The notes under the pieces: model-generated | Database searches by the model: none | Told to the model about the DNA's origin: nothing | What the model saw: only the letters and a program-made list of their open reading frames with translations | From: Dehalococcoidia bacterium UBA1222 | GTDB lineage: Bacteria > Chloroflexota > Dehalococcoidia > Dehalococcoidales > UBA1222 | DNA length: 64,000 bases | NCBI GenBank assembly: GCA_002309415.1 | Contig: DBXC01000006.1 | Coordinates: forward strand, 216,002-280,001 | Direction: 5' to 3' | Program-made: the position numbers and the translations under genes | Shown here: positions 18,481 to 28,442 of the stretch, piece after piece | Position numbering within the stretch: the first letter of the stretch is position 1 | Layout of the letters: each line of letters opens with the position of its first letter

Positions 18481-19047
18481 CTATTCGTTAGCTGATTGAT
18501 CATCTGCGCGTTTGATCTTTTTCCTCATGATATAGAAGATGGCAAGACCAATTAATACTACGCCTGCGATGATTGCGCCGATCCATCCAAGTAAAGACAA
18601 GGCAGTGACGATGATTCCAGAGATCATAACGCCTAACAAAATGCAGAAGAAAGTCTTTCTTCTGCCAAAATTGAATAGTTTGGCAGCTATTGATGCGGTC
18701 CATGCACCGGTAACAGGTAAAGGAATAGCAGTAAAGATCGTAAGGCCGATCTCCTGATATTTTTCTACTCGCTCAACTTTAGCGGTCGTCTTCTCAAAGA
18801 TAAAATCGAAGAATCGTTTACAAGCTGGAATATGAGAGAAGACTTTTACAACAAGATCCATGAATATGAGGATGATAGGTACGGGAAGCATATTGCCAAT
18901 AACAGCAATGAAATAGACCTCATACCATGGAAGGTCGGCAGCGATACCGATGGGTATAGCACCCCTCAGCTCCAGAATTGGGATCATAGAACCGATAAAG
19001 ACGACAAGTTCGGGTGCAATATCAAGGCTTTGAAGGAATTCGCTCAT
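18481..19047 (-). CDS. COG2426 small multidrug export-like membrane protein
   Basis: 188 residues with about five hydrophobic segments. The N-terminal ELRGAIPIGIA and the central LTIFTAIPLPVTGAWTAS are the conserved family re-entrant motifs, related to DedA/Sm_multidrug_ex proteins. Transport role unproven. It follows the His-rich CsoR gene by two bases, so a metal-linked function is possible. Confidence 0.85.
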   Translation of the reverse strand: MSEFLQSLDIAPELVVFIGSMIPILELRGAIPIGIAADLPWYEVYFIAVIGNMLPVPIILIFMDLVVKVFSHIPACKRFFDFIFEKTTAKVERVEKYQEIGLTIFTAIPLPVTGAWTASIAAKLFNFGRRKTFFCILLGVMISGIIVTALSLLGWIGAIIAGVVLIGLAIFYIMRKKIKRADDQSANE

Positions 19048-19049
19048 AT

Positions 19050-19475
19050 CTATTTAAAGAACGTATCGATGGACTTTTCAAATTCCTCTAGTGTCTGCAT
19101 GTCGCCATAAGCCATGGCATGTGTGATGCAGTGTTCGAGGTGTTCATTGATAATGGATTTACCGAGGTTATTGATGGCTGCTCTAACAGCAGAGAGCTGA
19201 ATGAGTACTTCAGAACAATCTTCATCATTGTCGATCATGACCTGGATATGCTGAAGATGACCGATAGCCTTTGCGATTCGATTTGTCTGTCGTTTTTTCT
19301 CTTCCTTGGAGTGATGATGATGAGGTACATTTTCATTCTCATCAAGATGTTCGTGAACGTATCGTTCTAATTCGCCTTTATCATTAAAGCGGATGTGCTC
19401 ATGTTTATGTCTCTCGATATGATCATCATGCTCGTGGATAGCATTAATAAGATTGTTTTCTTTTTCTTTAGCCAT
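19050..19475 (-). CDS. CsoR-family metal-sensing repressor with His-rich N-terminal extension
   Basis: 141 residues. From residue ~60 the CsoR/RcnR (DUF156) four-helix domain is clear: RIAKAIGHLQHIQVMI, DEDCSEVLIQLSAVRAA and NEHLEHC. The metal ligands Cys87, His112 and Cys116 are in the C-H-C arrangement of Cu(I)-sensing CsoR. The first ~56 residues are an added segment with 12 His (e.g. HEHDDHIERHKHEH and PHHHHS), absent from ordinary CsoR proteins. Such a tail could bind Ni, Zn, Co or Cu. It lies between a membrane protein and an ion-transporter gene, all on one strand. Confidence 0.88.
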   Translation of the reverse strand: MAKEKENNLINAIHEHDDHIERHKHEHIRFNDKGELERYVHEHLDENENVPHHHHSKEEKKRQTNRIAKAIGHLQHIQVMIDNDEDCSEVLIQLSAVRAAINNLGKSIINEHLEHCITHAMAYGDMQTLEEFEKSIDTFFK

Positions 19476-19487
19476 TTCTATTCACCT

Positions 19488-20735
19488 CTAAGCTATAAAC
19501 AATGATAGCAGTTTGAAATAAACAATATAAATCAAGGATTGCGTTACACATATAGGGAAGCCTATTTTGAAGAAATCCCAGAATGATATCACTATTCCTT
19601 CACGTTCGCCTTGCTGTATCACGATCACATTACTGGCAGCTCCAATAACAGTCAGATTTCCAGCTAATGTACTGCCCGCCAGTAAAGCCATATAGGATAG
19701 TATCCCAGCTCCGGTTGTCTCAAGGATAGGGAGATAAAGGGTGACCAAGGGTACATTCGATATCAGTTGACTGATCAGGAGACCGATCATATATACAGTC
19801 GTCGTGTCGTTGACATTACTAGGAAGATTTGTAATCAAGTCCTGCATAACCGAAGAATCCCAGACGGCTTTCATCAATATGAACATGGAACAAAAGAAAA
19901 CCAGCGTGCGCCAGTCGATTTCTTTGATGACCTTAAATCTCTCATGAGAAAACAGAACAATAGGAATTGCTCCTGCAATCGCAATATACATGAATTTAAA
20001 ATCAAACGAAGGCACAAGATAATTGAGAATTATCTTCAGTACTATAAGTAATAGCATCAGAATGATGCTTATCCTCGAAATGTGATAGAGCTTGATGTCT
20101 TTGATATAGCAAACAATATCAGCATCCAGCATTATCGGATGTTTGGGTATCAGTCTCCTTATAAAGAAGAAGATGAAAGCTACAGAAAGTGTAGTCGGAA
20201 CGATCTGATAAACAAAGAATTCTATGAAAGCATTACTGAAGACCGGAGCTGAAGCAATAAGAAGATTTTGGGGGCTACCGATTGGGCTTAGTAAACAAAG
20301 GCTTGTGATAGAAACAGCAAGAGTCAGCAGGAGTACTTTGGCATCTACTCCGCAATTCTTATACAAAGCAAAACACAAAATCGAACCTACGATGGCAATC
20401 GTATCATTGGTGAAGATCATTGAGAATACACCGACTGTCAGAATGAAAACAAATAATAATGAATCTGTACTCTTGGTCTTTCCAAAGATATGATGTGCAA
20501 GATCTAGCAGATATCCGCTGTCATTCATAGCGTTTCCGACAATGAACATACAGAAAAGCAGGATTATCACATCGAAATCGATAGCATGGAATGCATCGAT
20601 AGGGGTTATCTGCAAAGTAACGAGGGCTGCAATAGCTCCGATGAGCATGATCAGCCATATCTCAAGTCTTATCTTTATCAGTGTCCGTACGATAATGAGA
20701 AGCAGTACGACACCGAGTATTATCAAAGGAATCAT
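19488..20735 (-). CDS. ArsB/NhaD (ion transporter superfamily) permease
   Basis: 415 residues with about 11 hydrophobic segments. Conserved features are TNDTIAIVGS in a re-entrant helix and LISNVPLVTLYLPIL, plus GNLTVIGAASNVIVIQ near the end, matching ArsB/NhaD/CitMHS transporters. Substrate unknown: anion (arsenite, dicarboxylate) or sodium/proton. Starts upstream of the CsoR gene, which suggests metal or metalloid export. Confidence 0.82.
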   Translation of the reverse strand: MIPLIILGVVLLLIIVRTLIKIRLEIWLIMLIGAIAALVTLQITPIDAFHAIDFDVIILLFCMFIVGNAMNDSGYLLDLAHHIFGKTKSTDSLLFVFILTVGVFSMIFTNDTIAIVGSILCFALYKNCGVDAKVLLLTLAVSITSLCLLSPIGSPQNLLIASAPVFSNAFIEFFVYQIVPTTLSVAFIFFFIRRLIPKHPIMLDADIVCYIKDIKLYHISRISIILMLLLIVLKIILNYLVPSFDFKFMYIAIAGAIPIVLFSHERFKVIKEIDWRTLVFFCSMFILMKAVWDSSVMQDLITNLPSNVNDTTTVYMIGLLISQLISNVPLVTLYLPILETTGAGILSYMALLAGSTLAGNLTVIGAASNVIVIQQGEREGIVISFWDFFKIGFPICVTQSLIYIVYFKLLSLFIA

Positions 20736-20770
20736 ATATTTCCTGTAGTCACTATGTAATGCGACATCAA

Positions 20771-20799
20771 TTGTACGATATTTTGTCTTAAATTATAAT
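20771..20799 (+). promoter_or_regulatory. dxs promoter
   Basis: TTGTAC (20771-20776), a 17-base spacer and TATAAT (20794-20799). The dxs ATG follows the -10 box by seven bases, which places the expected transcription start at or next to the start codon. No Shine-Dalgarno is present. Confidence 0.55.
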
Positions 20800-20806
20800 T
20801 ACGTAT

Positions 20807-22663
20807 ATGGCTGATTTACTTGATAAGATCAATGATCCGAAGGATCTAAAAAAGCTCTCTGAAAAGGATCTTCCGAAGCTTGCTGAAGAGATCAGACACG
20901 AGATAATCGAAACCGTAAATCAGACCGGAGGACACCTCGCATCATCGCTTGGTGCGGTAGATCTTACCATCGCTCTACATAGAGTCTTTAATGCTCCGAA
21001 AGATAAGATCATCTGGGATGTCGGACATCAGGCTTACGCACATAAGATTCTGACCGGACGCCGTGAAGCATTCCACAACCAGCGACAATACAAAGGCATT
21101 TCAGGATTTCCTAACAGAGATGAAAGCGTCTATGATTCTTTCGTAGCAGGGCATGCATCTACATCAATCTCAGCAGCAGTCGGCATGGCTGTGGCTCGAG
21201 ACATGAATAAAGACGACTATAAAGTCATCGCCGTGATAGGCGACGGTTCGATTACCGGCGGTATGGCATATGAAGCCCTTAATAACGTACTTTCTTCAGA
21301 TACCAAAATTATCGTAATCCTGAACGATAACGGCATGTCGATCTCTCCGACAACAGGCATCTTCTCTAAAGTCCTAGGAAAAGTCAGATTCGATTATCAC
21401 TACTATAAAGGTGAAGAGCAGGGAAAAAAGATTTTCAATTCTAATAGGCCCGGCCGTGCTATCTGGGGATGGATGCGCAAAGTTAAACGTTCAGTTAAGA
21501 GCTATATTCTTCCAACGACCTTATGGGAAAACCTGGGTTTGGCATACCTCGGCCCGGTAAATGGCCACAATATCAAAGAGCTTGAGAGTGCATTCAAAAA
21601 GGCTCGTGACTATGATAAGAAATCAGTACTCATCCACGTGATCACAACAAAAGGCAAAGGTTATAAACCAGCCGAAGATGATCCGTCTAAATATCACGGA
21701 GTATCTCCAGCAGGCAGCAAACCACGAACAGCTCCGACATATTCGCAGGTATTTGCTGATACCATGCGTGACATCATGGAAAAAGACGATAAAGTCGTCG
21801 TGATAACTCCTGCCATGCCGGATGGCAACTGTTTGACTGATCTGCAGAAAGAATTTCCGACTAGGATCATGGATGTTGGTATCTGCGAACAGCATGCCGT
21901 AACTTTTGCAGCCGGTCTTGCTACTGAAGGCATCAAACCAGTTGTGGCAATCTATTCGACTTTCCTACAGAGAAGCTTCGATCAGATCATACATGATGTT
22001 GCTTTACAGAACCTTCCTATTACATTCGCTGTAGACCGCGGAGGTATAGTGGGTGATGACGGCAAAACACATCAGGGCATATTTGATCTGTCTTATTTAT
22101 CTCTTGTTCCTAATCTTAACGTAGCTGCTCCCAGAGATGAAAATATGCTGAGACAGTTACTTTATACGTCTGTTTATAAATCTAACCATCCTATGGCAAT
22201 CCGTTATCCGAGAGGATCAGCTATTGGTGCTGAAATCCATAAGGAATTCAAAGCACTTCCCATCGGAAAAGCTGAAGTATTATCTGAAGGAAAAGATATC
22301 ACTATCGTTCCCATCGGTTTTTGTGTAAACGAGGCAATGGAAGCATCTAAGATGCTGAAAGAAAAAGGGTTTGACGCAACCGTAATCGACCCAATATTCG
22401 CTTCACCAATCGATATCGAGACGATTTCATCATCAGTTTCGAATACTAAACTTCTTTTGACTGTTGAAGAGAACGTTTTAGCTTCAGGTTTTGGAGCTAA
22501 CCTTGTCGAAAAACTGAAGAACCTTGATATCGAATTTAGATCTCATTCATTGGGTATCAAGGACGAGTTTGTTGAACATGGCCCCCAGTCCATACTTCGA
22601 CATTATTACGGAATTGACCGTGACGGCATATTTGCTGCCGCACTTGAATTGCTTTCAAAATAA
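20807..22663 (+). CDS. dxs: 1-deoxy-D-xylulose-5-phosphate synthase
   Basis: 618 residues, full length. TPP enzyme that condenses pyruvate and glyceraldehyde-3-phosphate at the entry to the MEP isoprenoid pathway. Visible are DVGHQAYAHKILTGR, the TPP motif GDGSITGGMAYEALN and GGIVGDDGKTHQG (His). First gene of a run that continues with pgk, apgM, tpiA, miaA and hflX; MiaA uses the DMAPP made by this pathway. Start seems leaderless. Confidence 0.96.
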   Translation: MADLLDKINDPKDLKKLSEKDLPKLAEEIRHEIIETVNQTGGHLASSLGAVDLTIALHRVFNAPKDKIIWDVGHQAYAHKILTGRREAFHNQRQYKGISGFPNRDESVYDSFVAGHASTSISAAVGMAVARDMNKDDYKVIAVIGDGSITGGMAYEALNNVLSSDTKIIVILNDNGMSISPTTGIFSKVLGKVRFDYHYYKGEEQGKKIFNSNRPGRAIWGWMRKVKRSVKSYILPTTLWENLGLAYLGPVNGHNIKELESAFKKARDYDKKSVLIHVITTKGKGYKPAEDDPSKYHGVSPAGSKPRTAPTYSQVFADTMRDIMEKDDKVVVITPAMPDGNCLTDLQKEFPTRIMDVGICEQHAVTFAAGLATEGIKPVVAIYSTFLQRSFDQIIHDVALQNLPITFAVDRGGIVGDDGKTHQGIFDLSYLSLVPNLNVAAPRDENMLRQLLYTSVYKSNHPMAIRYPRGSAIGAEIHKEFKALPIGKAEVLSEGKDITIVPIGFCVNEAMEASKMLKEKGFDATVIDPIFASPIDIETISSSVSNTKLLLTVEENVLASGFGANLVEKLKNLDIEFRSHSLGIKDEFVEHGPQSILRHYYGIDRDGIFAAALELLSK

Positions 22664-22690
22664 TATAGATAGAGGGAGAGGGTGTTTCAA

Positions 22691-23878
22691 ATGCAGAAGA
22701 AAAGCTTAAGAGACATCAATGTAGCATCCAAGAAAGTCCTTACTCGTGTCGATTTCAACGTTCCTATGGATGAAGAAAAGGGCATCATCACTAACGAGAA
22801 CCGTATCATCGAAGCCCTCCCAACCATCAAATACCTCTTATCAAATAACGCAAAAGTCATCCTTTGCTCACATCTTGGACGACCTAAAGGTGAACCTAAT
22901 CCTAAGTATTCTTTAGCTCCTGTCGCCAAGAGACTTGCTGAACACATTGGAAAACCGGTCAAGATGGCCCCTGATTGTATTGGCGCTGAAACTAAGGCAA
23001 TTGTCGAAGCCATGAAAGATGGCGATGTGGTTTTGCTTGAAAACCTGCGCTTCCATGAAGAGGAAGAAAAGAACGTTCCTGAATTTGCAAAGGAATTAGC
23101 AGACCTTGCGGATATCTACTGCGATGATGCTTTCGGTACAGCACACAGGAAACATGCTTCAATCGTAGGCGTGACTAAATACCTTCCTTCTGTTTGTGGT
23201 TTCCTTCTTGATAAAGAGATCAAGACACTTGGTTCAATCCTTGATGATCCAAAACAGCCTTTCGGTGTCATGCTGGGCGGTGCAAAAGTAGAAGATAAGG
23301 TCGCTCTTATTGAGAACATCGTCAAGAAAGTTGACCGCATCATTATCGGCGGTGGCATGGCTGCCACATTCCTCAAAGCAAAAGGATACGAAGTAGGGGC
23401 ATCGCTCCTCGATACCAATATCGAACAGGCATCTTATCTATTAGATCTTGCCAAGATGCACAAAGTGGAAGTAGTGCTTCCTGTAGATGTTGTCGTGACA
23501 GAAGTAGGCACTAACGAAGCTGCTATCAGAAACGTAAAGATCGATGCTATCCCTGAAGATATGCGTATTGTCGATATGGGTGCTGAAACTATCGAACTTT
23601 TCAAATCTAAGCTTGAACCTCTTGCAACTCTGTTCTGGAATGGTCCCAGCGGCATCTATGAGATTCCAGCTTTCTCTACTGGCACTCGCGAAATGGTCAA
23701 GTTCATTTCTGAAATGAAAGGGCAGACCATCATCGGCGGCGGATCTACGGCAGAAGTCGTAACCAACTGGGGCTATGCTCCTAAGATGAATTTCGTTTCA
23801 ACAGGCGGCGGTGCATCATTGAAGTTCCTCAGCGGTGAGGTCCTTCCCGGCTTAGATGCACTCGATGATATGGAATAG
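22691..23878 (+). CDS. pgk: Phosphoglycerate kinase
   Basis: 395 residues from the ATG at 22691 with GAGGG eight bases upstream. It interconverts 1,3-bisphosphoglycerate and 3-phosphoglycerate with ADP. Motifs are RVDFNVPMDE, SHLGRPKG, GGAKVEDKVALI and the nucleotide site GGGSTAEVV. Followed 12 bases later by apgM. Confidence 0.97.
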   Translation: MQKKSLRDINVASKKVLTRVDFNVPMDEEKGIITNENRIIEALPTIKYLLSNNAKVILCSHLGRPKGEPNPKYSLAPVAKRLAEHIGKPVKMAPDCIGAETKAIVEAMKDGDVVLLENLRFHEEEEKNVPEFAKELADLADIYCDDAFGTAHRKHASIVGVTKYLPSVCGFLLDKEIKTLGSILDDPKQPFGVMLGGAKVEDKVALIENIVKKVDRIIIGGGMAATFLKAKGYEVGASLLDTNIEQASYLLDLAKMHKVEVVLPVDVVVTEVGTNEAAIRNVKIDAIPEDMRIVDMGAETIELFKSKLEPLATLFWNGPSGIYEIPAFSTGTREMVKFISEMKGQTIIGGGSTAEVVTNWGYAPKMNFVSTGGGASLKFLSGEVLPGLDALDDME

Positions 23879-23890
23879 GACGTAATAGAC

Positions 23891-25099
23891 ATGGATACAT
23901 TAGTCGATGTAGTCAAAAAACAATATAAACAGACCGATTCTAAAATCGTTATGCTAGTCTTCGATGGGTTAGGAGGTCTTCCTGATCCCAAGACTGAACT
24001 GACAGAACTTGAGACAGCCAAAACTCCCAATCTCGATAAACTGGCATATAAATCAGAAGTCGGTCTCTCGTTACCAGTAGGTGCTGGTATCACTCCAGGA
24101 AGCGGTCCCGGACATCTGGGGCTCTTCGGTTATGATCCGGTCAAGTATCTTATCGGTCGAGGCATACTTGAAGCCCTCGGTATCGATTTCCCAATCGAAG
24201 ATGGCGATATTTGTATCCGTGCCAACTTCTGTACTCTAGATAAGAATGGAAACATCACAGACCGACGTGCTGGACGAATTCCCACATCGGAAAGCCGACT
24301 CATCTGCGATCAGATCGATGGCATGGAATTCGATGGTGTAAAAGTAATAGTCCGATCAGTAAAAGATCACAGATGTGTAGTAGTACTGCGAGGTAAAGGA
24401 CTATCTGCTGATATCGCTGATACTGATCCTCAGCAGTGCGGAGTCAAACCTCTTCCTGCAGTTGCATTGAGCGAAGGTGCTAAGAAAGCAGCAGATGTAC
24501 TCAATAAGTTCTTAAAAGAAGTCGAAGCCACACTTAAAGTTCAGCCTAAAGCCAATATGATCTTGCTGCGGGGTATATCTTCCCAGCCAGATCTTCCTTC
24601 CATGAAAGAACGATACGGCCTGAACTGTGCTGCTATTGCCGCATATCCCATGTATCGCGGTCTTGCTAAGGTTGTCGGTATGGATGTCCTCAAGACCGGC
24701 ACTACCATTGAAGATGAGATCAATACACTCAAGGAAGCTTGGAACAATTACGATTTCTTCTTCGTCCATGTAAAGGGTACGGATGCAGCCGGTGAAGACG
24801 GGGATTTCATGAGAAAGGTCCAAGTCATTGAAGACGTCGACCGATGGATCCCGGATATCCTTAAGCTTAAGCCTGATTGTTTCATTGTATGCGGAGACCA
24901 TTCGACACCTGCAATGATGAAGAGCCACAGCTGGCACGGAGTACCTCTCTTGATCAATTCAAGTCTTTGCAGATACGACAAGATCAAAAAGTTCGGTGAA
25001 TCCGAATGCCGATATGGTTCTTTGATGAATATTCCTGCAGTTAATATCATGCCTTTGGCATTAGCTTGCTCGGGAAAACTTGAAAAATATGGAGCTTAA
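23891..25099 (+). CDS. apgM: Archaeal-type 2,3-bisphosphoglycerate-independent phosphoglycerate mutase
   Basis: 402 residues. Alkaline-phosphatase-superfamily enzyme of the aPGAM branch common in archaea: VFDGLGGLPDPKTELTELET near the N terminus, the catalytic-Ser region TPGSGPGHLGLFGYDP and C-terminal GDHSTPAMM with SWHGVPLL. It interconverts 3- and 2-phosphoglycerate. Lies between pgk and tpiA, so it serves central glycolysis. Clostridia more often use GpmI; aPGAM is also known from some bacteria. Confidence 0.93.
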   Translation: MDTLVDVVKKQYKQTDSKIVMLVFDGLGGLPDPKTELTELETAKTPNLDKLAYKSEVGLSLPVGAGITPGSGPGHLGLFGYDPVKYLIGRGILEALGIDFPIEDGDICIRANFCTLDKNGNITDRRAGRIPTSESRLICDQIDGMEFDGVKVIVRSVKDHRCVVVLRGKGLSADIADTDPQQCGVKPLPAVALSEGAKKAADVLNKFLKEVEATLKVQPKANMILLRGISSQPDLPSMKERYGLNCAAIAAYPMYRGLAKVVGMDVLKTGTTIEDEINTLKEAWNNYDFFFVHVKGTDAAGEDGDFMRKVQVIEDVDRWIPDILKLKPDCFIVCGDHSTPAMMKSHSWHGVPLLINSSLCRYDKIKKFGESECRYGSLMNIPAVNIMPLALACSGKLEKYGA

Positions 25100-25101
25100 A
25101 A

Positions 25102-25857
25102 ATGCGTAAGTATCTCGTAGCCGGAAACTGGAAGATGAACTGTACTCTCGATGAGGCAGTAAAGCTGTCTGAACAGCTTGTCGAGGCCATCGGTGCATAT
25201 ACCGAAGTGGAGACTCTGATCTGTCCTCCGGCTATCGATATACCATCAGTCTCATTTTGTATCCGACAGTCAAATATCAAACTGGGGGCACAGAATATGA
25301 ATGCTAATGCTTCCGGTGCATACACCGGGGAGATCAGCTATCCAATGCTCAAACCGTTCTGTCAGTATGTCATCCTGGGTCATTCCGAAAGACGACAGAT
25401 ATTCGGTGAGAAAGACGCCATGATTGCAGAAAAGGCTAAAGCAGCTGTCGCCAACGGCATCATACCAATCGTATGCATAGGAGAGACCCTTGAAGAGAAC
25501 GAAGCAGGGAAGACCGCCGAGATCTTAAAATTCCAACTTGATGAATCCTTAAAAGAGTTGACTGCCGATGATGAAATCGTAATCGCATATGAACCCATCT
25601 GGGCCATCGGTACCGGTAAAGCTGCTACTGCTGAAACAGCACAGAACGTCCTTGCATTTATCCGTGAACACATGAAAGTAAGATTCGGTCAGGTATATGC
25701 TGACAGACTTCGTATCTTATATGGCGGCAGTGTCAAACCTTCCAATGCATATGACATAATGTCACAGCCAGACGTTGATGGCGTATTAGTCGGCGGAGCA
25801 TGTCTCAGAGCTGATGACTTCAAAGCTATTGCTGATGCCGCTATCCAGGCAATCTAG
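25102..25857 (+). CDS. tpiA: Triose-phosphate isomerase
   Basis: 251 residues. GNWKMN (catalytic Lys), VILGHSERR (His) and VIAYEPIWAIGTG (Glu) are all in place, and the C-terminal GGSVKP and VDGVLVGGACL match the phosphate-binding loops. Starts two bases after apgM. Confidence 0.98.
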   Translation: MRKYLVAGNWKMNCTLDEAVKLSEQLVEAIGAYTEVETLICPPAIDIPSVSFCIRQSNIKLGAQNMNANASGAYTGEISYPMLKPFCQYVILGHSERRQIFGEKDAMIAEKAKAAVANGIIPIVCIGETLEENEAGKTAEILKFQLDESLKELTADDEIVIAYEPIWAIGTGKAATAETAQNVLAFIREHMKVRFGQVYADRLRILYGGSVKPSNAYDIMSQPDVDGVLVGGACLRADDFKAIADAAIQAI

Positions 25858-25863
25858 TATCCT

Positions 25864-26766
25864 ATGGTAAAAGTAATAGCCGTAATCGGACCAACCAGCA
25901 TCGGTAAAAGCTCATTAGCCATCAAACTGGCTAAGCATCTTAATACTGAGATAATCAGTACCGACAGCCGTTTGGTCTACCGTGGTATGGATATCGGAAC
26001 GGCTAAACCTACCAAAGAAGAATTATCAGAAGTAAAGCATTACCTAATCGATATCATCGATCCCGATCAGACATATAGTGTTGCGGAATATAAAGATGCT
26101 GCCTACGAACTGATCGATAAGATAGGGAACAAGAATGGATCTGTGATATTGTGCGGAGGAACAGGGCAGTATCTCTGGTCCCTTATAGAGAACTGGCAGA
26201 TCCCCAGGATAATCCCTGATACTGAATATAGAAGCCAACTGCAAAAACGTGCTGAAAATGGTGAAGCATCAGAATTGTATGAAGAATTACGACAGATCGA
26301 TTCTGACCGAGCTTCAAAGATCGACCCACGCAACACAAGACGGGTAATCAGGGCATTAGAACTTGCTCGACATACTCATGAAGATATCACAAAGAAACAG
26401 CCTCCTTTTGAATTCCTGATCATTGGACTAAATATCGATCGTATACATCTATATGAAAGGATCGATCAAAGAGTAGATATGATGATAGAACAGGGGCTTG
26501 AAGACGAAGTGAAAGAGCTTCTTAAGAAATATGATAAAAATCTACCATCGATGTCCGGTATCGGTTATAAACAGATGATCCAATACCTTACCGGTGAAGT
26601 CACCCAACAAGAAGCGATCTATTCAATAAAGACAAACACGCATAGACTAGCCCGTATGCAATACAACTGGTTCAAACTAGAAGATAATAGGATTCATTGG
26701 TATGATATTAACAAGGAAGGATATCTTGAATCGATATTAAATCAAGTTGAATCCTTTCTGAAATAG
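25864..26766 (+). CDS. miaA: tRNA dimethylallyltransferase
   Basis: 300 residues. Transfers dimethylallyl from DMAPP to A37 of tRNAs reading UNN codons. P-loop is IGPTSIGKSSLA; then STDSRLVYRGMDIGTAKP, CGGTGQYL and DPRNTRRVIRALE. Six bases after tpiA, no clear Shine-Dalgarno, so translation is probably coupled. Confidence 0.96.
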   Translation: MVKVIAVIGPTSIGKSSLAIKLAKHLNTEIISTDSRLVYRGMDIGTAKPTKEELSEVKHYLIDIIDPDQTYSVAEYKDAAYELIDKIGNKNGSVILCGGTGQYLWSLIENWQIPRIIPDTEYRSQLQKRAENGEASELYEELRQIDSDRASKIDPRNTRRVIRALELARHTHEDITKKQPPFEFLIIGLNIDRIHLYERIDQRVDMMIEQGLEDEVKELLKKYDKNLPSMSGIGYKQMIQYLTGEVTQQEAIYSIKTNTHRLARMQYNWFKLEDNRIHWYDINKEGYLESILNQVESFLK

Positions 26767-26822
26767 GTTATTAAGTCGATAAATTGGATGTTACTATTAG
26801 ATAATTCGAATGGGATACTTAA

Positions 26823-27242
26823 ATGGATGAGATTATTAGTAAGAAAATAGCTGAAAAGGAAGAAAACAGAGAACTGCTCATCGATCTCAGTAAGATCGGG
26901 CCGAGGATCTCAAATCTTCCTGATGAAGAGATATTGAAGTTCCGCAGAAAAGCTGAATTGATGAATGAAGTACTAGAGGAGATGGACTGTAAAGTTAATC
27001 CCTCAGATATGATGAATGTGACTACAGCTCATGTTCCTGATCAATACACGGCATCAGAATTCATCACTGACGTTATCGATCAGTGCAACGTGATCTTCTG
27101 TATGAAAGACCAAGAAAACGTCGCAGTTAATCTGGCATTAAACGACATAATTCTGATCAAAGCCATCAGTGCATTGTCGCTTTGGCATAACAAGAAGAAT
27201 CCTTATAAGAAAAAGGAATACCGTGAAGCTGATTCCAACTGA
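26823..27242 (+). CDS. Conserved-looking protein, unknown
   Basis: 139 residues, mostly helical, acidic at the N terminus ([19 protein letters not shown]) and with a Lys-rich tail. No family recognised and no catalytic motif seen. GGGA lies nine bases before the ATG. It overlaps hflX by 20 bases, so it is translated in step with hflX and may be linked to it functionally. Confidence 0.65.
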   Translation: MDEIISKKIAEKEENRELLIDLSKIGPRISNLPDEEILKFRRKAELMNEVLEEMDCKVNPSDMMNVTTAHVPDQYTASEFITDVIDQCNVIFCMKDQENVAVNLALNDIILIKAISALSLWHNKKNPYKKKEYREADSN

Positions 27243-28329
27243 AAGAGTCGATGAGAAGGCAGTATTAGCCGCTGTAGACACTGGAAAAGGCTGGGATATC
27301 GAATCCTCTTTAGCCGAACTAGAAGAACTGGCCAGGACAGCTCATTCTGTTGTTGTAGGCAAGATCACACAGAAGATGCCTGAACCGCATCCAGTGACTT
27401 ACCTTGGAAAAGGTAAACTCAACGATCTTCTGCATCTAGTGAATCAGACGCATTGTGATCTCGTTATTATAGATGACGAACTTGATCCGACCCAGCAGCG
27501 TAATCTCGAACGATTCCTCAATGTTAAAATCATCGATAGAGTAGCTTTAATCCTGGATATCTTCGCTGAAAGAGCCCAGACCAAAGAGGGGAAACTACAG
27601 GTAGAACTCGCCCAAATGGAATACCTTTTACCCAGGCTTTCAGGCCAATGGAGCCATCTTGAGAGACTGGGAGGCGGTATCGGTACGAGAGGCCCCGGTG
27701 AAACTCAGATCGAAACTGACCGACGTATAATCAGGCGAAGAATAGCCAAAGTCAAAGAACAGATCGAAGACGTAAGGCGTCATCGTAAGCTTCTGCGTGA
27801 CCATAGAAATGGTATGCACATCGTATCTCTTATCGGATATACCAATGCAGGTAAATCAAGTCTTTTAAACACGCTTACTGAAGCCAACGTATACGCAGAG
27901 AATAAGTTGTTTGCCACATTGGATACGACAGTCAGGAAGAGACATCTGGAATCCGGCAGAGACATTTTATTAACTGATACGGTCGGTTTTATTCAAAAGC
28001 TTCCTCCGCAGATCGTCGATGCTTTCAAAGCGACACTGGAAGAATTAGAAGATGCAGATCTGTTATTACATGTCGTCGACATCACCAATAAAAATGCAGC
28101 TGATCAATGTCAGACCGTTGAAGACATCATTGAAGAAATGGGTCTTAAAGATAAACCGATGATTACGGTCCTCAATAAATGCGATCTTTTGGAAAAGAAT
28201 GAAGATGATGAAAAAGAAGAGATCTCTGAAGACACCATTTTTGTGTCAGCAAAAAATGGGACCGGTCTGGATGATCTTTTAAAAATGATCGATGAAAAAC
28301 TGAAAGAGTCGGAAAAGAGGACATCCTAG
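27223..28329 (+). CDS. hflX: GTPase HflX
   Basis: 368 residues from the GTG at 27223, which has AAGGA six bases upstream inside the previous gene. It binds and splits 50S-containing ribosomes under stress. N-terminal HflX domain ([29 protein letters not shown]) is followed by the G domain with [12 protein letters not shown] (G1), DTVGFI (G3) and NKCD (G4). Last gene of the run from dxs. Confidence 0.94.
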   Translation: MKLIPTERVDEKAVLAAVDTGKGWDIESSLAELEELARTAHSVVVGKITQKMPEPHPVTYLGKGKLNDLLHLVNQTHCDLVIIDDELDPTQQRNLERFLNVKIIDRVALILDIFAERAQTKEGKLQVELAQMEYLLPRLSGQWSHLERLGGGIGTRGPGETQIETDRRIIRRRIAKVKEQIEDVRRHRKLLRDHRNGMHIVSLIGYTNAGKSSLLNTLTEANVYAENKLFATLDTTVRKRHLESGRDILLTDTVGFIQKLPPQIVDAFKATLEELEDADLLLHVVDITNKNAADQCQTVEDIIEEMGLKDKPMITVLNKCDLLEKNEDDEKEEISEDTIFVSAKNGTGLDDLLKMIDEKLKESEKRTS

Positions 28330-28442
28330 CCCCTTATTATTATTTAATAACTAATTGCGCACAATATATATTATGTAAAATTAGGGGATTCTTTTCAGGC
28401 ATACTTCTTTACATAAATCAATAATATAGTCATTGATATATG

